Positions 57,636-63,931 of a stretch of 64,000 nt of DNA are shown one piece after another. Within the stretch, counting starts at the first letter, position 1; each line of letters starts with the position of its first letter. This stretch comes from Nitrospirota bacterium (GTDB lineage Bacteria > JACPQY01). A program made the position numbers and the translations under genes. The notes under the pieces were generated by a model. That model ran no database searches. It saw only the letters and a list, made by a program, of their open reading frames with translations, and was not told the DNA's origin. The stretch is from NCBI GenBank assembly GCA_016180645.1, contig JACPAV010000025.1, positions 1 through 64,000 of the forward strand, read 5' to 3'.

Positions 57636-57756
57636 CGGGATCCTCCATTGCGTGCCGTACCACGGCACATGCCGGGCCGTCAAGGTGAAGCACCGAAATC
57701 CGAGCGTTGAGTGCCTGGCCCCGGAAGGACATAATCCGGGCGTGGATTGGAGAATC

Positions 57757-59106
57757 ATGCTGACGGTCTTTCTGCTGCTTGCACCCGCCGGTGTCGGTTG
57801 CGCGGGTGACGGTGAGACATGCGGTTCGTCGGCGTCCTCCGTGACGCCGTTCCGCGCGGGAAAAGACTTCATCTACGACGCCTCGGAGAGGGTCACAATT
57901 CCGAGAGGTGTGAACGTCCCCGGCAACTACGACTATCCGTTCAAGTACACATCGGCGGATCTGGACCTGATCGCCTCTTTCGGCTTCAACTTCATCCGGC
58001 TCGGGATTTCCTGGAAGCACATGGAGCCGAAGGAAGGGACCTATGACATGGCGCACGTCGATCAATACCGAAACTTCATCCGTGAGGCGGGTGAGCGCGG
58101 CATCTATGCCATGATCGAGGTCCACCAAGTCAACTGGTGCATGAAAGGGGGCGACGTCCCCGAATGGATGTGCGAGGAAATACCCCCATTGTGGGACGAC
58201 CTCGGGACGATCCTTAAAGAGGCTGACCGCTTCTGGAAAAGCGAGGAACTTCGGGCCAAACTCATTCGCTTCTGGATATTTCTGGCTCGGAACTTCAACG
58301 ATCTTGACTCCCTTTTCGGCTATGACATCCTCAACGAGCCCACATCGAGTTACGGCATCCTTTTCGGGGAATTCGAGAAGTGTTGCCTCTTCCCCTTCTA
58401 CCGGAACGTCATTTCAGCCATAAGAGAGGTCGACTCGCGCAGACCCATTGCTCTGGAGCCGAACGTCCTTTCCACCGCGCTTCGCGACTACACCGAGCCC
58501 TTCCCCTACGACAACCTGCTGTTCTCGCCGCATCCCTACTTTCCCCACACCTACGGGGGGCAAGGGCTCATCATCTTGGCGAAAGAAACGCCTGTAGACA
58601 TCAGGGAAAAGTATGGGAGGTACGTCCAAGAGGCGAAAGTCATGGGCGTTCCTGTCCTTGTGGGCGAATACGGGGGTCCGGAAGAAGACAAGCATGACTT
58701 TGTGCCCGCGTGGTTGGAAGAAAGCCATCGAATGCAGGACCAGTATCTGTTGGGAGCCGCCTACTGGGTGTATAACCCCGACGACACGATGTGGTCCATC
58801 GTAGACAGGAACAGAACCCCGAAGCCCTACTATCTTGAGCGGCTCCGGCGACCCTACCCGAGATTCACCGCCGGCATCCCGCTCTCGCTTTCCTTCGACC
58901 GTTCGGAGGGGCACTTTTCCTACTCGTACGCGCCGTCCGGCGGCTCGTGCGGCACGACGGAGATATTCCTGCCGCAGGCCATGATGGAAACGGGCCACCT
59001 GCGCGTGGCGGGGGCGCGAAAATGGTCGTACGATCCGAGCCGGGAGGTGCTCGCTGTCGGGAGCGCGAGGGCGAAAGAAGTCCATGTCGAAATCGCGTCC
59101 GAGTAG
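57757..59106 (+). CDS. GH5-family glycosidase lipoprotein (endoglycoceramidase-like)
   Basis: A 449-aa exported enzyme. ATG 57757 follows TTGGAG; the signal ends LLAPAGVGC, a lipobox. The TIM-barrel has RGVNVPGNYDYPFKYTSADL, FGFNFIRLGISWKHMEP (strand 2 and its conserved Arg), acid/base Glu in GYDILNEPTS (about 194) and nucleophile Glu in VGEYGGPEED (about 303). The C-terminal beta-domain (SLSFDRSEGHFSYSYAPSGG) resembles that of endoglycoceramidases and related GH5 enzymes that act on glycolipids. The substrate cannot be fixed from sequence. Its end overlaps the next lipoprotein gene by 23 nt. Confidence 0.85.
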   Translation: MLTVFLLLAPAGVGCAGDGETCGSSASSVTPFRAGKDFIYDASERVTIPRGVNVPGNYDYPFKYTSADLDLIASFGFNFIRLGISWKHMEPKEGTYDMAHVDQYRNFIREAGERGIYAMIEVHQVNWCMKGGDVPEWMCEEIPPLWDDLGTILKEADRFWKSEELRAKLIRFWIFLARNFNDLDSLFGYDILNEPTSSYGILFGEFEKCCLFPFYRNVISAIREVDSRRPIALEPNVLSTALRDYTEPFPYDNLLFSPHPYFPHTYGGQGLIILAKETPVDIREKYGRYVQEAKVMGVPVLVGEYGGPEEDKHDFVPAWLEESHRMQDQYLLGAAYWVYNPDDTMWSIVDRNRTPKPYYLERLRRPYPRFTAGIPLSLSFDRSEGHFSYSYAPSGGSCGTTEIFLPQAMMETGHLRVAGARKWSYDPSREVLAVGSARAKEVHVEIASE

Positions 59107-59968
59107 GAGACTTGCGCGCCGCCTGCTGGTTCTCGCGTCGGTCGGGGTGCTCGTTTCCTGTGGCGGGGAAAGTGGTCCTGCCGCCGTGGACACGGGCCGG
59201 ACAGAGATGGAGGGCCTTGTGGCCTGGACGAAAAATCCATCGCTTCAGAAAGGACTGGGGCTGTGGGAAGCGCGGACGTTCTGTTGGACGATCGGCGGGG
59301 ACTGTCGAGACAACATTCGGTCAAGCCGGGCGGAGTGGACGGGGGACGGGAACGTGTATCTGCGGGCCGAGGATGAGAACATGGGAGACCTCGGAACTCA
59401 CGTGGCCGCCCTCACCCAGGGGACGGATTTCGACGGTCACCCTCGGGGGACGTCGCTGCTGCAGATCAGGAACGGCGATGTTGAAGCGGCGTACATTCTG
59501 TTCGACCGCTCCGACGCGGGCGCCACGGGCTGCTCCGGCGTTGCCGGTTCGGGCAACATCATCAATTTCTGGCTCCGCCATCCTGAAACGGGCGCCCGCT
59601 GGGTGACGGACTTCTACTTCGAGACGGTCGGCCTAAACGCCGGCTTCGGGGAGCGGGCCGCGCCGCACAACGAGTTCGTCCAGGAAAGGACCCTGCTCGG
59701 CATCGACTGGTACGCCTACCAGTTCGAAATCACCAAGTTCCCCGACTACTGGAGCAAGACCGTCGACGCCGAAGGTGTGGAACACTGGGTCATCAACTTG
59801 AAGGCGTTGCTCGACCGGGGCGCGGCGTTCTCCGGACGGGACCTGAAGAACTATGTTTGGCACTACGTCGAAGTGGTCTCGGAGAACGTCTGCGCCGGAG
59901 GGAAAGTCGGCGAAAGCGCCTCTTGGCAGCGCGTCCACTATTTCGAAATCCGGATGAAGCTTCGCTGA
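59084..59968 (+). CDS. Lipoprotein of unknown function next to the glycosidase
   Basis: A 294-aa protein with a clear lipoprotein signal (LLVLASVGVLVSCGGESG, Cys about 24). The mature part has WTKNPSLQKGLGLWEARTFC, WTGDGNVYLRAEDENMGD, INFWLRHPETGARWVTDFYF and HYFEIRMKLR, a beta-rich, aromatic pattern like a carbohydrate- or lipid-binding sandwich domain. I do not recognise the family. ATG 59084 lies inside the end of the glycosidase gene, so the two are translationally coupled and presumably act on the same envelope or host glycan. Confidence 0.72.
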   Translation: MSKSRPSRRLARRLLVLASVGVLVSCGGESGPAAVDTGRTEMEGLVAWTKNPSLQKGLGLWEARTFCWTIGGDCRDNIRSSRAEWTGDGNVYLRAEDENMGDLGTHVAALTQGTDFDGHPRGTSLLQIRNGDVEAAYILFDRSDAGATGCSGVAGSGNIINFWLRHPETGARWVTDFYFETVGLNAGFGERAAPHNEFVQERTLLGIDWYAYQFEITKFPDYWSKTVDAEGVEHWVINLKALLDRGAAFSGRDLKNYVWHYVEVVSENVCAGGKVGESASWQRVHYFEIRMKLR

Positions 59969-60108
59969 TGCGACGCCGTCCGATCCTCGACCGGGGAGAC
60001 GTCTCTTACCTGTATAGGTCAGGCCACTTCGCTCGGTGCGAGGGGATAGCCAGGATAGCGTGTCGCACGTTACCCCCACCGGGGGCCTGGGATACAGGCC
60101 AGAGCGGT

Positions 60109-60322
60109 ATGCATGAAAGGGCTTGCGCGGGTCATCGGGAACAGTTGGCGATATGCGTTCGTTGCCACGTAACCCTCTGCGGTCGCGAGGTCCGATGCCG
60201 CCATTGTAGGATGCTTTTCCCGACCGTGAATCCGCCGGCTGGCGGAGAGCGGCGCGCTCATGGCAGTTCTCCTGGCCCTTTCCGCTTTCGCCGTGGGCTT
60301 GGCGCTTTGAATCCAGGGCTGA
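60109..60322 (+). pseudogene. Frameshifted copy of the small zinc-ribbon membrane protein
   Basis: Aligned with 54743-54949. The N-terminal half (CVRCHVTLCG, VRCRHCRMLF) is read from ATG 60109, but the membrane span (MAVLLALSAFAVGLAL) is in another frame because of a net 2-nt gain near GCGGAGAGCGGCGC. The end (CCAGGGCTGA) matches again. It could be a recent decay or a programmed shift; decay is more likely. Its second half lies opposite the minus-strand zinc-finger gene. Confidence 0.6.
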
Positions 60323-60710
60323 TGGCGTCGCTTGCGGTCTTGCTCTGAGCCGGAAACCTCAGCCGATCCACCGCCGCGGCCAATTCCTCTGTCTTTCGCT
60401 CCCTCGCGTACTCGGCAAGCTGCCCAACGGTCTCGTCGGGGAGCGGCAGCGCGGCACCGAGCATCCGGACCAGACACCGCTTGCAGACCCTTGTGGAAGG
60501 GATCCGCATCCCTTCCTTTTCGTTCTGGTAGTAGGTTTCGCCCTCCCGGATCTTGGCGCGGCAGTCGCAACGGTGCTCTTTGCGCGCCTGGACGGGACGG
60601 AATTCCCAGAAAGCGCGGCCGATGCGGTTGAACAGCGTAAGGGCATTCTGAAAACTCCCCTCCGAACTGAAGAAGGAATGCCATGACCGGTCGAGTCTGG
60701 CGCGCGTCAC
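60258..60710 (-). CDS. Zinc-finger-like protein, 150 aa
   Basis: A minus-strand protein with two cysteine pairs: HRCDCRAKIREGETYYQNE and RVCKRCLVRM (about residues 45-80). This arrangement recalls small phage and mobile-element zinc proteins. NRIGRAFWEFRPVQARK precedes it; the end (PSPRRKRKGPGE) is basic. The start is unclear: GTG 60710 is used here, but the frame is open further up and a neighbouring frame also reads plausibly (VEWPDHCPQCAAGDARQ), so a frameshift or an overlapping small gene is possible. It lies 62 nt downstream of the 60773 gene on the same strand. Confidence 0.5.
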   Translation of the reverse strand: MTRARLDRSWHSFFSSEGSFQNALTLFNRIGRAFWEFRPVQARKEHRCDCRAKIREGETYYQNEKEGMRIPSTRVCKRCLVRMLGAALPLPDETVGQLAEYARERKTEELAAAVDRLRFPAQSKTASDAISPGFKAPSPRRKRKGPGELP

Positions 60711-60772
60711 CTGCTGCGCACTGCGGGCAGTGGTCTGGCCATTCGACGAGGGCAGCCGGCGTGGTTTTCGGC

Positions 60773-62227
60773 TCAGGCGTGCCGCTCTTCCACCTTCTCC
60801 ACGAAGGCGAGAACTCTCGCGGCGAGTTCCCGGCCCCTGTGGACAGCGGCCTCGAACGCCCGGAGTTCCTCTCCACGCCCCTCGACGGCCGGATCCCCTC
60901 TCCACGCGTCCAGAAGGCGGCAGTACGCCAGGAGGGACTGGTTGTTCTGGGACCACCCCGAACGAATCCGACCGCAGACAACCGGATGGAGCGACCCTCT
61001 CAGGCGCGCGGCCTCCTCGATGATCCCGGCGAAGAAAACGGCGTTATCGAGCCAAGTCCCGACTTTTTCGCGAAGCTTCGGGAACTCATCGGAGGAGGGA
61101 ACAAGCGGATTGCCGTACCGGTCGGTCGGAGGCAGATCGAGCAGCTCGGGCCCGCTCCCGTCCAAACCGGGCTCGCCGAAAACCTGCCTGCGAATCCGGT
61201 TCACCGCGCCGATGATTTCCTTCAGGAAAGGCGACGGCGCAAAATCGGTCTCCTTGAGGTCTCCCGTCTGGAGGGCTTCGGCGACAAGAGACATAATCTG
61301 AAGCTGGAGCGCTTCGTGCTCCCGGAGCATCTCCTCGCGTTCATGTTCGGGTAAGGTATGAGCCACGCGGCGCGCCGCGGACTCGCCTCCCGAGACCTGA
61401 GCCGCCTGAACTTGCTTGAAGACCGATCCCCATCTCTCCTCGAAGACCTGGCGCCGCGCCATGAAGCTCACCCACCGAGGGTCACCCCAGTCAACCTGTC
61501 CGCGTCGCTCCGGACGGGGGCCGACGTAGTTGCCTTCCTTGTCGCGCCAGAGGGGCCAGTGAGGAACGAGTCGACGGTCCCGGAACTCTTTGTCCCTGAT
61601 ATAGCGCATGTAGAAAACGCTGCCGATCGCGCGACCAAGCTCCCGATACCCCTTGAACAGATGGGGGAACTCCACCGGCAGGCGTTCGAACGCCTTCGAG
61701 GCCGGCAGCCGATAGGTGAGAACGGAGGCGGCGATCCGACACATCTCGTCCCAATGCTCCTCGAAGTGCTTCTTCTTCACTACGCCTCCGAAACATTTCT
61801 GCGCCTTGGGCGGCAGCTTCTGGCCGGGCATGGAGTAGAGCTTGAAGGTGCTCCCCGGGGAGAGGAAGAGATGGAGCTCGAAGCCCATCAGGTGCATGAA
61901 ACCGAACGCGCAGTCGATCACTTCGCTCCTCGGTATCCCGGGCGGCCATCCCCGGACGGCGTCGCCCCCGCCCAGTTCGTAGTCCACGGGCATGGCCGCG
62001 ACGATTTCCTCTTCCTCGTTCCGAGGGAGCTTCGCGAGCGTCGTCCCCTGGCTTTCCGCGCGGTTCTTGAACCCGTCAATCAATCTGAAGGCGATAGGGA
62101 TCTCGGACTCGTGCGCGACGAAGATTTTCGGGATGGAAGTGAGCTTCTCCTCCAACGATCCTCCGACTCCGCTTTCGTAGCACTTGACCCGCCGCGCGTC
62201 AACGGCATCCACCCACGGGTGTTGCAC
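60773..62227 (-). CDS. Paralog of the SEC-C protein without the SEC-C motif
   Basis: A 484-aa protein. FGFMHLMGFELHLFLSPGST, HFEEHWDEMCRIAASVLTYR, FKGYRELGRAIGSVFYMRYI and, near the end, FFAGIIEEAARLRGSLHPVV with SLLAYCRLLDAWRG line up with the SEC-C protein encoded at 56088-57635 in the same order. In place of SEC-C it has a different middle (EKLTSIPKIFVAHESEIPIA precedes the shared part). No function is known. The start GTG 62227 is the first in the frame and lies about 120 nt from the last tRNA; a later start is possible. A large open frame on the other strand is a shadow of this gene. Confidence 0.7.
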   Translation of the reverse strand: MQHPWVDAVDARRVKCYESGVGGSLEEKLTSIPKIFVAHESEIPIAFRLIDGFKNRAESQGTTLAKLPRNEEEEIVAAMPVDYELGGGDAVRGWPPGIPRSEVIDCAFGFMHLMGFELHLFLSPGSTFKLYSMPGQKLPPKAQKCFGGVVKKKHFEEHWDEMCRIAASVLTYRLPASKAFERLPVEFPHLFKGYRELGRAIGSVFYMRYIRDKEFRDRRLVPHWPLWRDKEGNYVGPRPERRGQVDWGDPRWVSFMARRQVFEERWGSVFKQVQAAQVSGGESAARRVAHTLPEHEREEMLREHEALQLQIMSLVAEALQTGDLKETDFAPSPFLKEIIGAVNRIRRQVFGEPGLDGSGPELLDLPPTDRYGNPLVPSSDEFPKLREKVGTWLDNAVFFAGIIEEAARLRGSLHPVVCGRIRSGWSQNNQSLLAYCRLLDAWRGDPAVEGRGEELRAFEAAVHRGRELAARVLAFVEKVEERHA

Positions 62228-62345
62228 GCCTGCGTACCCCTGTTCAACCGGTGCGTCAAAAGCCGGTCCCGCATGCCGGAGGAATATCGAGCCGAAGGCG
62301 CAACGTTCGGCCTCGTCTCCCCGACAGAACCGTCACTTGAACTTC

Positions 62346-62419
62346 CGGTCCCGGCCGGACTTGAACCGGCTTTCTCCGCCTTGACGGGGCGGCGTCTCGA
62401 CTGCTTCGACTTCGGGACC
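62346..62419 (-). tRNA. tRNA-Asp(GTC)
   Basis: Acceptor GGTCCCG/CGGGACC, anticodon stem CCGCC/GGCGG, T-arm GCCGG-TTCAAGT-CCGGC and discriminator G. The anticodon loop is CCGTCAA, so base 33 is C instead of the nearly universal U. No CCA encoded. The D-loop lacks the usual GG. Confidence 0.85.
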
Positions 62420-62422
62420 CTC

Positions 62423-62461
62423 GCTCCTGCCCGGATTGGAACCGAGGTCTACGGCAGGAGC
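62423..62461 (-). other. tRNA-like minihelix (remnant)
   Basis: GCTCCTGC pairs with GCAGGAGC around a T-arm-like CGG-TTCCAAT-CCG, but there is no D-arm or anticodon arm. It lies exactly between tRNA-Asp and tRNA-Glu. Either a tRNA that lost its middle or an acceptor/T-arm minihelix. Confidence 0.5.
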
Positions 62462-62471
62462 CTGGAAACTG

Positions 62472-62543
62472 TGGCCCGTGCGAGAGTCGCACTCGCTTCA
62501 CCGGATTGAAAGTCCAGTATCCTAACTCGTAGACGAACGGGCC
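62472..62543 (-). tRNA. tRNA-Glu(TTC)
   Basis: Acceptor GGCCCGT/ACGGGCC, anticodon loop CTTTCAA on stem CTGGA/TCCGG, T-arm GCGAG-TGCGACT-CTCGC and discriminator A. No CCA encoded. Confidence 0.92.
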
Positions 62544-62544
62544 G

Positions 62545-62617
62545 TGGCTCGAAAAGGATTCGCACCTTTGCCTGCGCCTTATGAGAGCGCCGTGCCTGCT
62601 GATTACACCATCGAGCC
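62545..62617 (-). tRNA. tRNA-Met(CAT), elongator type
   Basis: Acceptor GGCTCGA/TCGAGCC, anticodon loop TCTCATA on GGCGC/AGGCG (imperfect), T-arm AAAGG-TGCGAAT-CCTTT and discriminator A. A lysidine-modified Ile(CAT) cannot be excluded, but Ile(TAT) is also present in the array. Confidence 0.85.
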
Positions 62618-62619
62618 TC

Positions 62620-62694
62620 TGGTAGCGGGTCCAGGATTTGCACCTGGGATCTCGTGGTTATGAGCCACGCGAGATACTACTTCTCCAACCCGCG
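62620..62694 (-). tRNA. Initiator tRNA-fMet(CAT) with encoded CCA
   Basis: 5' CGCGGGT faces 3' ACCCGCT, leaving base 1 (C) unpaired with base 72 (T), the hallmark of bacterial initiators. TGGAG follows, the anticodon loop is CTCATAA on CGTGG/CCACG, and the T-arm is CCAGG-TGCAAAT-CCTGG. The 3' ACCA is encoded. Confidence 0.88.
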
Positions 62695-62699
62695 ATCAG

Positions 62700-62784
62700 G
62701 AGCTCGACTATTGAAAGTAGTGTGGTAGGTTATCGCTCGCGCATTCGCGGGCGATCTTCGTAGAAGGATTCCGCGCCCATCCGG
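62700..62784. other. Spacer with a strong hairpin
   Basis: ATCGCTCGCG-CATT-CGCGGGCGAT (about 62731-62754) is a 10-bp stem with one mismatch. It may separate or process the tRNA transcripts. No tRNA fold found here. Confidence 0.55.
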
Positions 62785-62855
62785 ACACGGCTGCGGGAGT
62801 TGCACCCGCCTGATGTGGGTTGCAGCCACACGCCTACCTGCTCGGCCAAGCCGTG
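62785..62855 (-). tRNA. tRNA-Cys(GCA)
   Basis: Acceptor CACGGCT/AGCCGTG, anticodon loop CTGCAAC on TGTGG/CCACA, T-arm GCGGG-TGCAACT-CCCGC and discriminator T, as expected for Cys. Confidence 0.92.
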
Positions 62856-62919
62856 CGCGGATAAACGCGGACTACAGTCCGTCTCGAAAGAAATCGTTAC
62901 AGCCATCGTGTGATCTCCG

Positions 62920-62992
62920 CTGGGGAGGTGGGTCTCGATCCCACAACTTCCTGATTAACAGTCAGGCCCGTTGCCGATTGCGGTACTCCCCA
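62920..62992 (-). tRNA. tRNA-Asn(GTT)
   Basis: Acceptor TGGGGAG/CTCCCCA, anticodon loop CTGTTAA on CCTGA/TCAGG, T-arm GTGGG-ATCGAGA-CCCAC and discriminator G. Confidence 0.93.
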
Positions 62993-63084
62993 GCGCAGAC
63001 CACGCGCCAGAGAGTTCCTATTGCCCGGACCCAGTTTCTTCATGCCCATCATGGTACTCCTTTCGTCATTCTCTCGTCAAACTT

Positions 63085-63155
63085 CAGGGAAGCAGGGACT
63101 CGAACCCTGGTCTGCGCTTTTGGAGAGCGCATGATTGGCCGCCATCTTCCTCCCC
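63085..63155 (-). tRNA. tRNA-Trp(CCA)
   Basis: Acceptor GGGGAGG/CTTCCCT (two G-U pairs), anticodon loop CTCCAAA on GCGCT/AGCGC, T-arm CAGGG-TTCGAGT-CCCTG and discriminator G. The D-arm is short. Confidence 0.86.
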
Positions 63156-63158
63156 TGT

Positions 63159-63230
63159 TCGGCGCGGGAAGGTACGATCTTCCGTCTGTCGGTTATAAGC
63201 CGACTGCTCTCCCTATTGAGCTACACGCCG
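63159..63230 (-). tRNA. tRNA-Ile(TAT)
   Basis: Acceptor CGGCGTG/CGCGCCG, D-arm GCTCAATAGGGAGAGC, anticodon loop CTTATAA on GTCGG/CCGAC, T-arm GGAAG-ATCGTAC-CTTCC and discriminator A. It reads the rare ATA codon directly, a type rare on chromosomes but common in phage and plasmid arrays. Confidence 0.92.
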
Positions 63231-63237
63231 TAACCTT

Positions 63238-63323
63238 CGGAAGGTGAGGGAATTGAACCCCCGCCGGACGTGCCGGGATCGGTTAGCAACCGATTGCGAC
63301 AAACCGACATTCGCCTACCTTCC
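63238..63323 (-). tRNA. tRNA-Ser(GCT)
   Basis: Long-variable-arm tRNA: acceptor GGAAGGT/ACCTTCC, anticodon loop TTGCTAA on ATCGG/CCGAT, variable arm around CCGG...CCGG, T-loop TTCAATT and discriminator G. Confidence 0.92.
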
Positions 63324-63327
63324 AAGC

Positions 63328-63402
63328 TGGAGCCTCCGGCCAGTATTGATCTGGCTTCTCCGCGTTACGAGTGCGGTGCATCACCTTTTATGCTTCAGAG
63401 GC
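63328..63402 (-). tRNA. tRNA-Thr(CGT) with encoded CCA
   Basis: Acceptor GCCTCTG/CGGAGGC, anticodon loop CTCGTAA on CCGCA/CGCGG (one mismatch), T-arm GCCAG-ATCAATA-CTGGC, discriminator T and then encoded CCA. Confidence 0.9.
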
Positions 63403-63405
63403 ACG

Positions 63406-63477
63406 AGCCGCCGGAGGGCGTCGATCCCTCTTTTCCTGGGTACAGGCCAGGCGTCTTTCCATCTCGACCTCAGCGGC
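63406..63477 (-). tRNA. tRNA-Thr(TGT)
   Basis: Acceptor GCCGCTG/CGGCGGC, anticodon stem CCTGG/CCAGG, T-arm GAGGG-ATCGACG-CCCTC. The anticodon loop is CCTGTAC, so base 33 is C. Confidence 0.87.
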
Positions 63478-63484
63478 AGAACTT

Positions 63485-63555
63485 TGCGGGAGCGGGGACT
63501 TGATCCCCGGCTTCAGGCTTGGAAGGCCCGCTTGCTTCCACTACAACACTCCCGC
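63485..63555 (-). tRNA. tRNA-Gly(TCC)
   Basis: Acceptor GCGGGAG/CTCCCGC, anticodon loop CTTCCAA on CGGGC/GCCTG, T-arm CGGGG-ATCAAGT-CCCCG and discriminator A. Confidence 0.93.
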
Positions 63556-63562
63556 TCATGTT

Positions 63563-63631
63563 TGCGCGGGGCCGGCCTCGATCCGGCATGGACCTGTGTG
63601 TAGGACAGGCGGCTCTCCATTCACCCCGCAC
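63563..63631 (-). tRNA. tRNA-Val(TAC)
   Basis: Acceptor GTGCGGG/CCCGCGC, anticodon stem CCTGT/ACAGG, T-arm GCCGG-ATCGAGG-CCGGC and discriminator A. The loop is CCTACAC with C at base 33. The D-arm is short (about 12 nt). Confidence 0.82.
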
Positions 63632-63736
63632 CAATCCCGAAACAAGCGTGTTGATGTTGAAAACACGAAAGGCGAAGCCGCCTTCGGCTACAAATCAACA
63701 CCTGTGCAGACGCAAACACAGGATTGGTGCGGGGTT
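63622..63736. repeat. Large inverted repeat abutting tRNA-Val
   Basis: CCCCGCACCAATCC (63624-63637) and GGATTGGTGCGGGG (63721-63734) are perfect complements about 83 nt apart. The interior folds further: GTGTTGAT/ATCAACAC, GGCGAAGCCGCCTTCGGC and CCTGTG/CACAGG. The left arm overlaps the first bases of tRNA-Val, so it could compete with tRNA folding. Confidence 0.7.
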
Positions 63737-63756
63737 CGCCTACCCGCGCTTCAAAT

Positions 63757-63832
63757 TTGCGGAGTGCGGGCTTCGATCCCCACCCTTCCGCATACCAAAC
63801 GGACGCACATCCAACCGTGCTCTAGCGGCGAA
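63757..63832 (-). other. Degenerate tRNA-like sequence (Thr GGT?)
   Basis: A D-arm-like GCACGGTTGGATGTGC and an anticodon arm TCCGT-TTGGTAT-GCGGA (anticodon GGT, Thr) are clear, but the acceptor ends do not pair and the T-stem is poor. Probably a decaying tRNA. Confidence 0.4.
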
Positions 63833-63836
63833 ACTT

Positions 63837-63923
63837 CGGAGAGGGTGGGATTCGGACCCACGTCCGCCGGTCGGCGGATTCGGTTTTCAGGACCGATGCC
63901 TTCAACCACTCGGCCACCTCTCC
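63837..63923 (-). tRNA. tRNA-Ser(TGA)
   Basis: Acceptor GGAGAGG/CCTCTCC, D-arm GCCGAGTGGTTGAAGGC, long variable arm (CCGCCGACCGGCGG), T-arm GTGGG-TCCGAAT-CCCAC and discriminator G. The anticodon loop is CCTGAAA on TCGGT/ACCGA, so base 33 is C. Confidence 0.93.
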
Positions 63924-63931
63924 CAACTTGG

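Noticed and set aside
61358-62509. A 383-codon plus-strand open frame over the 60773-62227 gene and the first tRNAs
   Set aside because: It is antisense to a gene with a clear paralog and continues into the tRNAs. High GC content produces such shadow frames.
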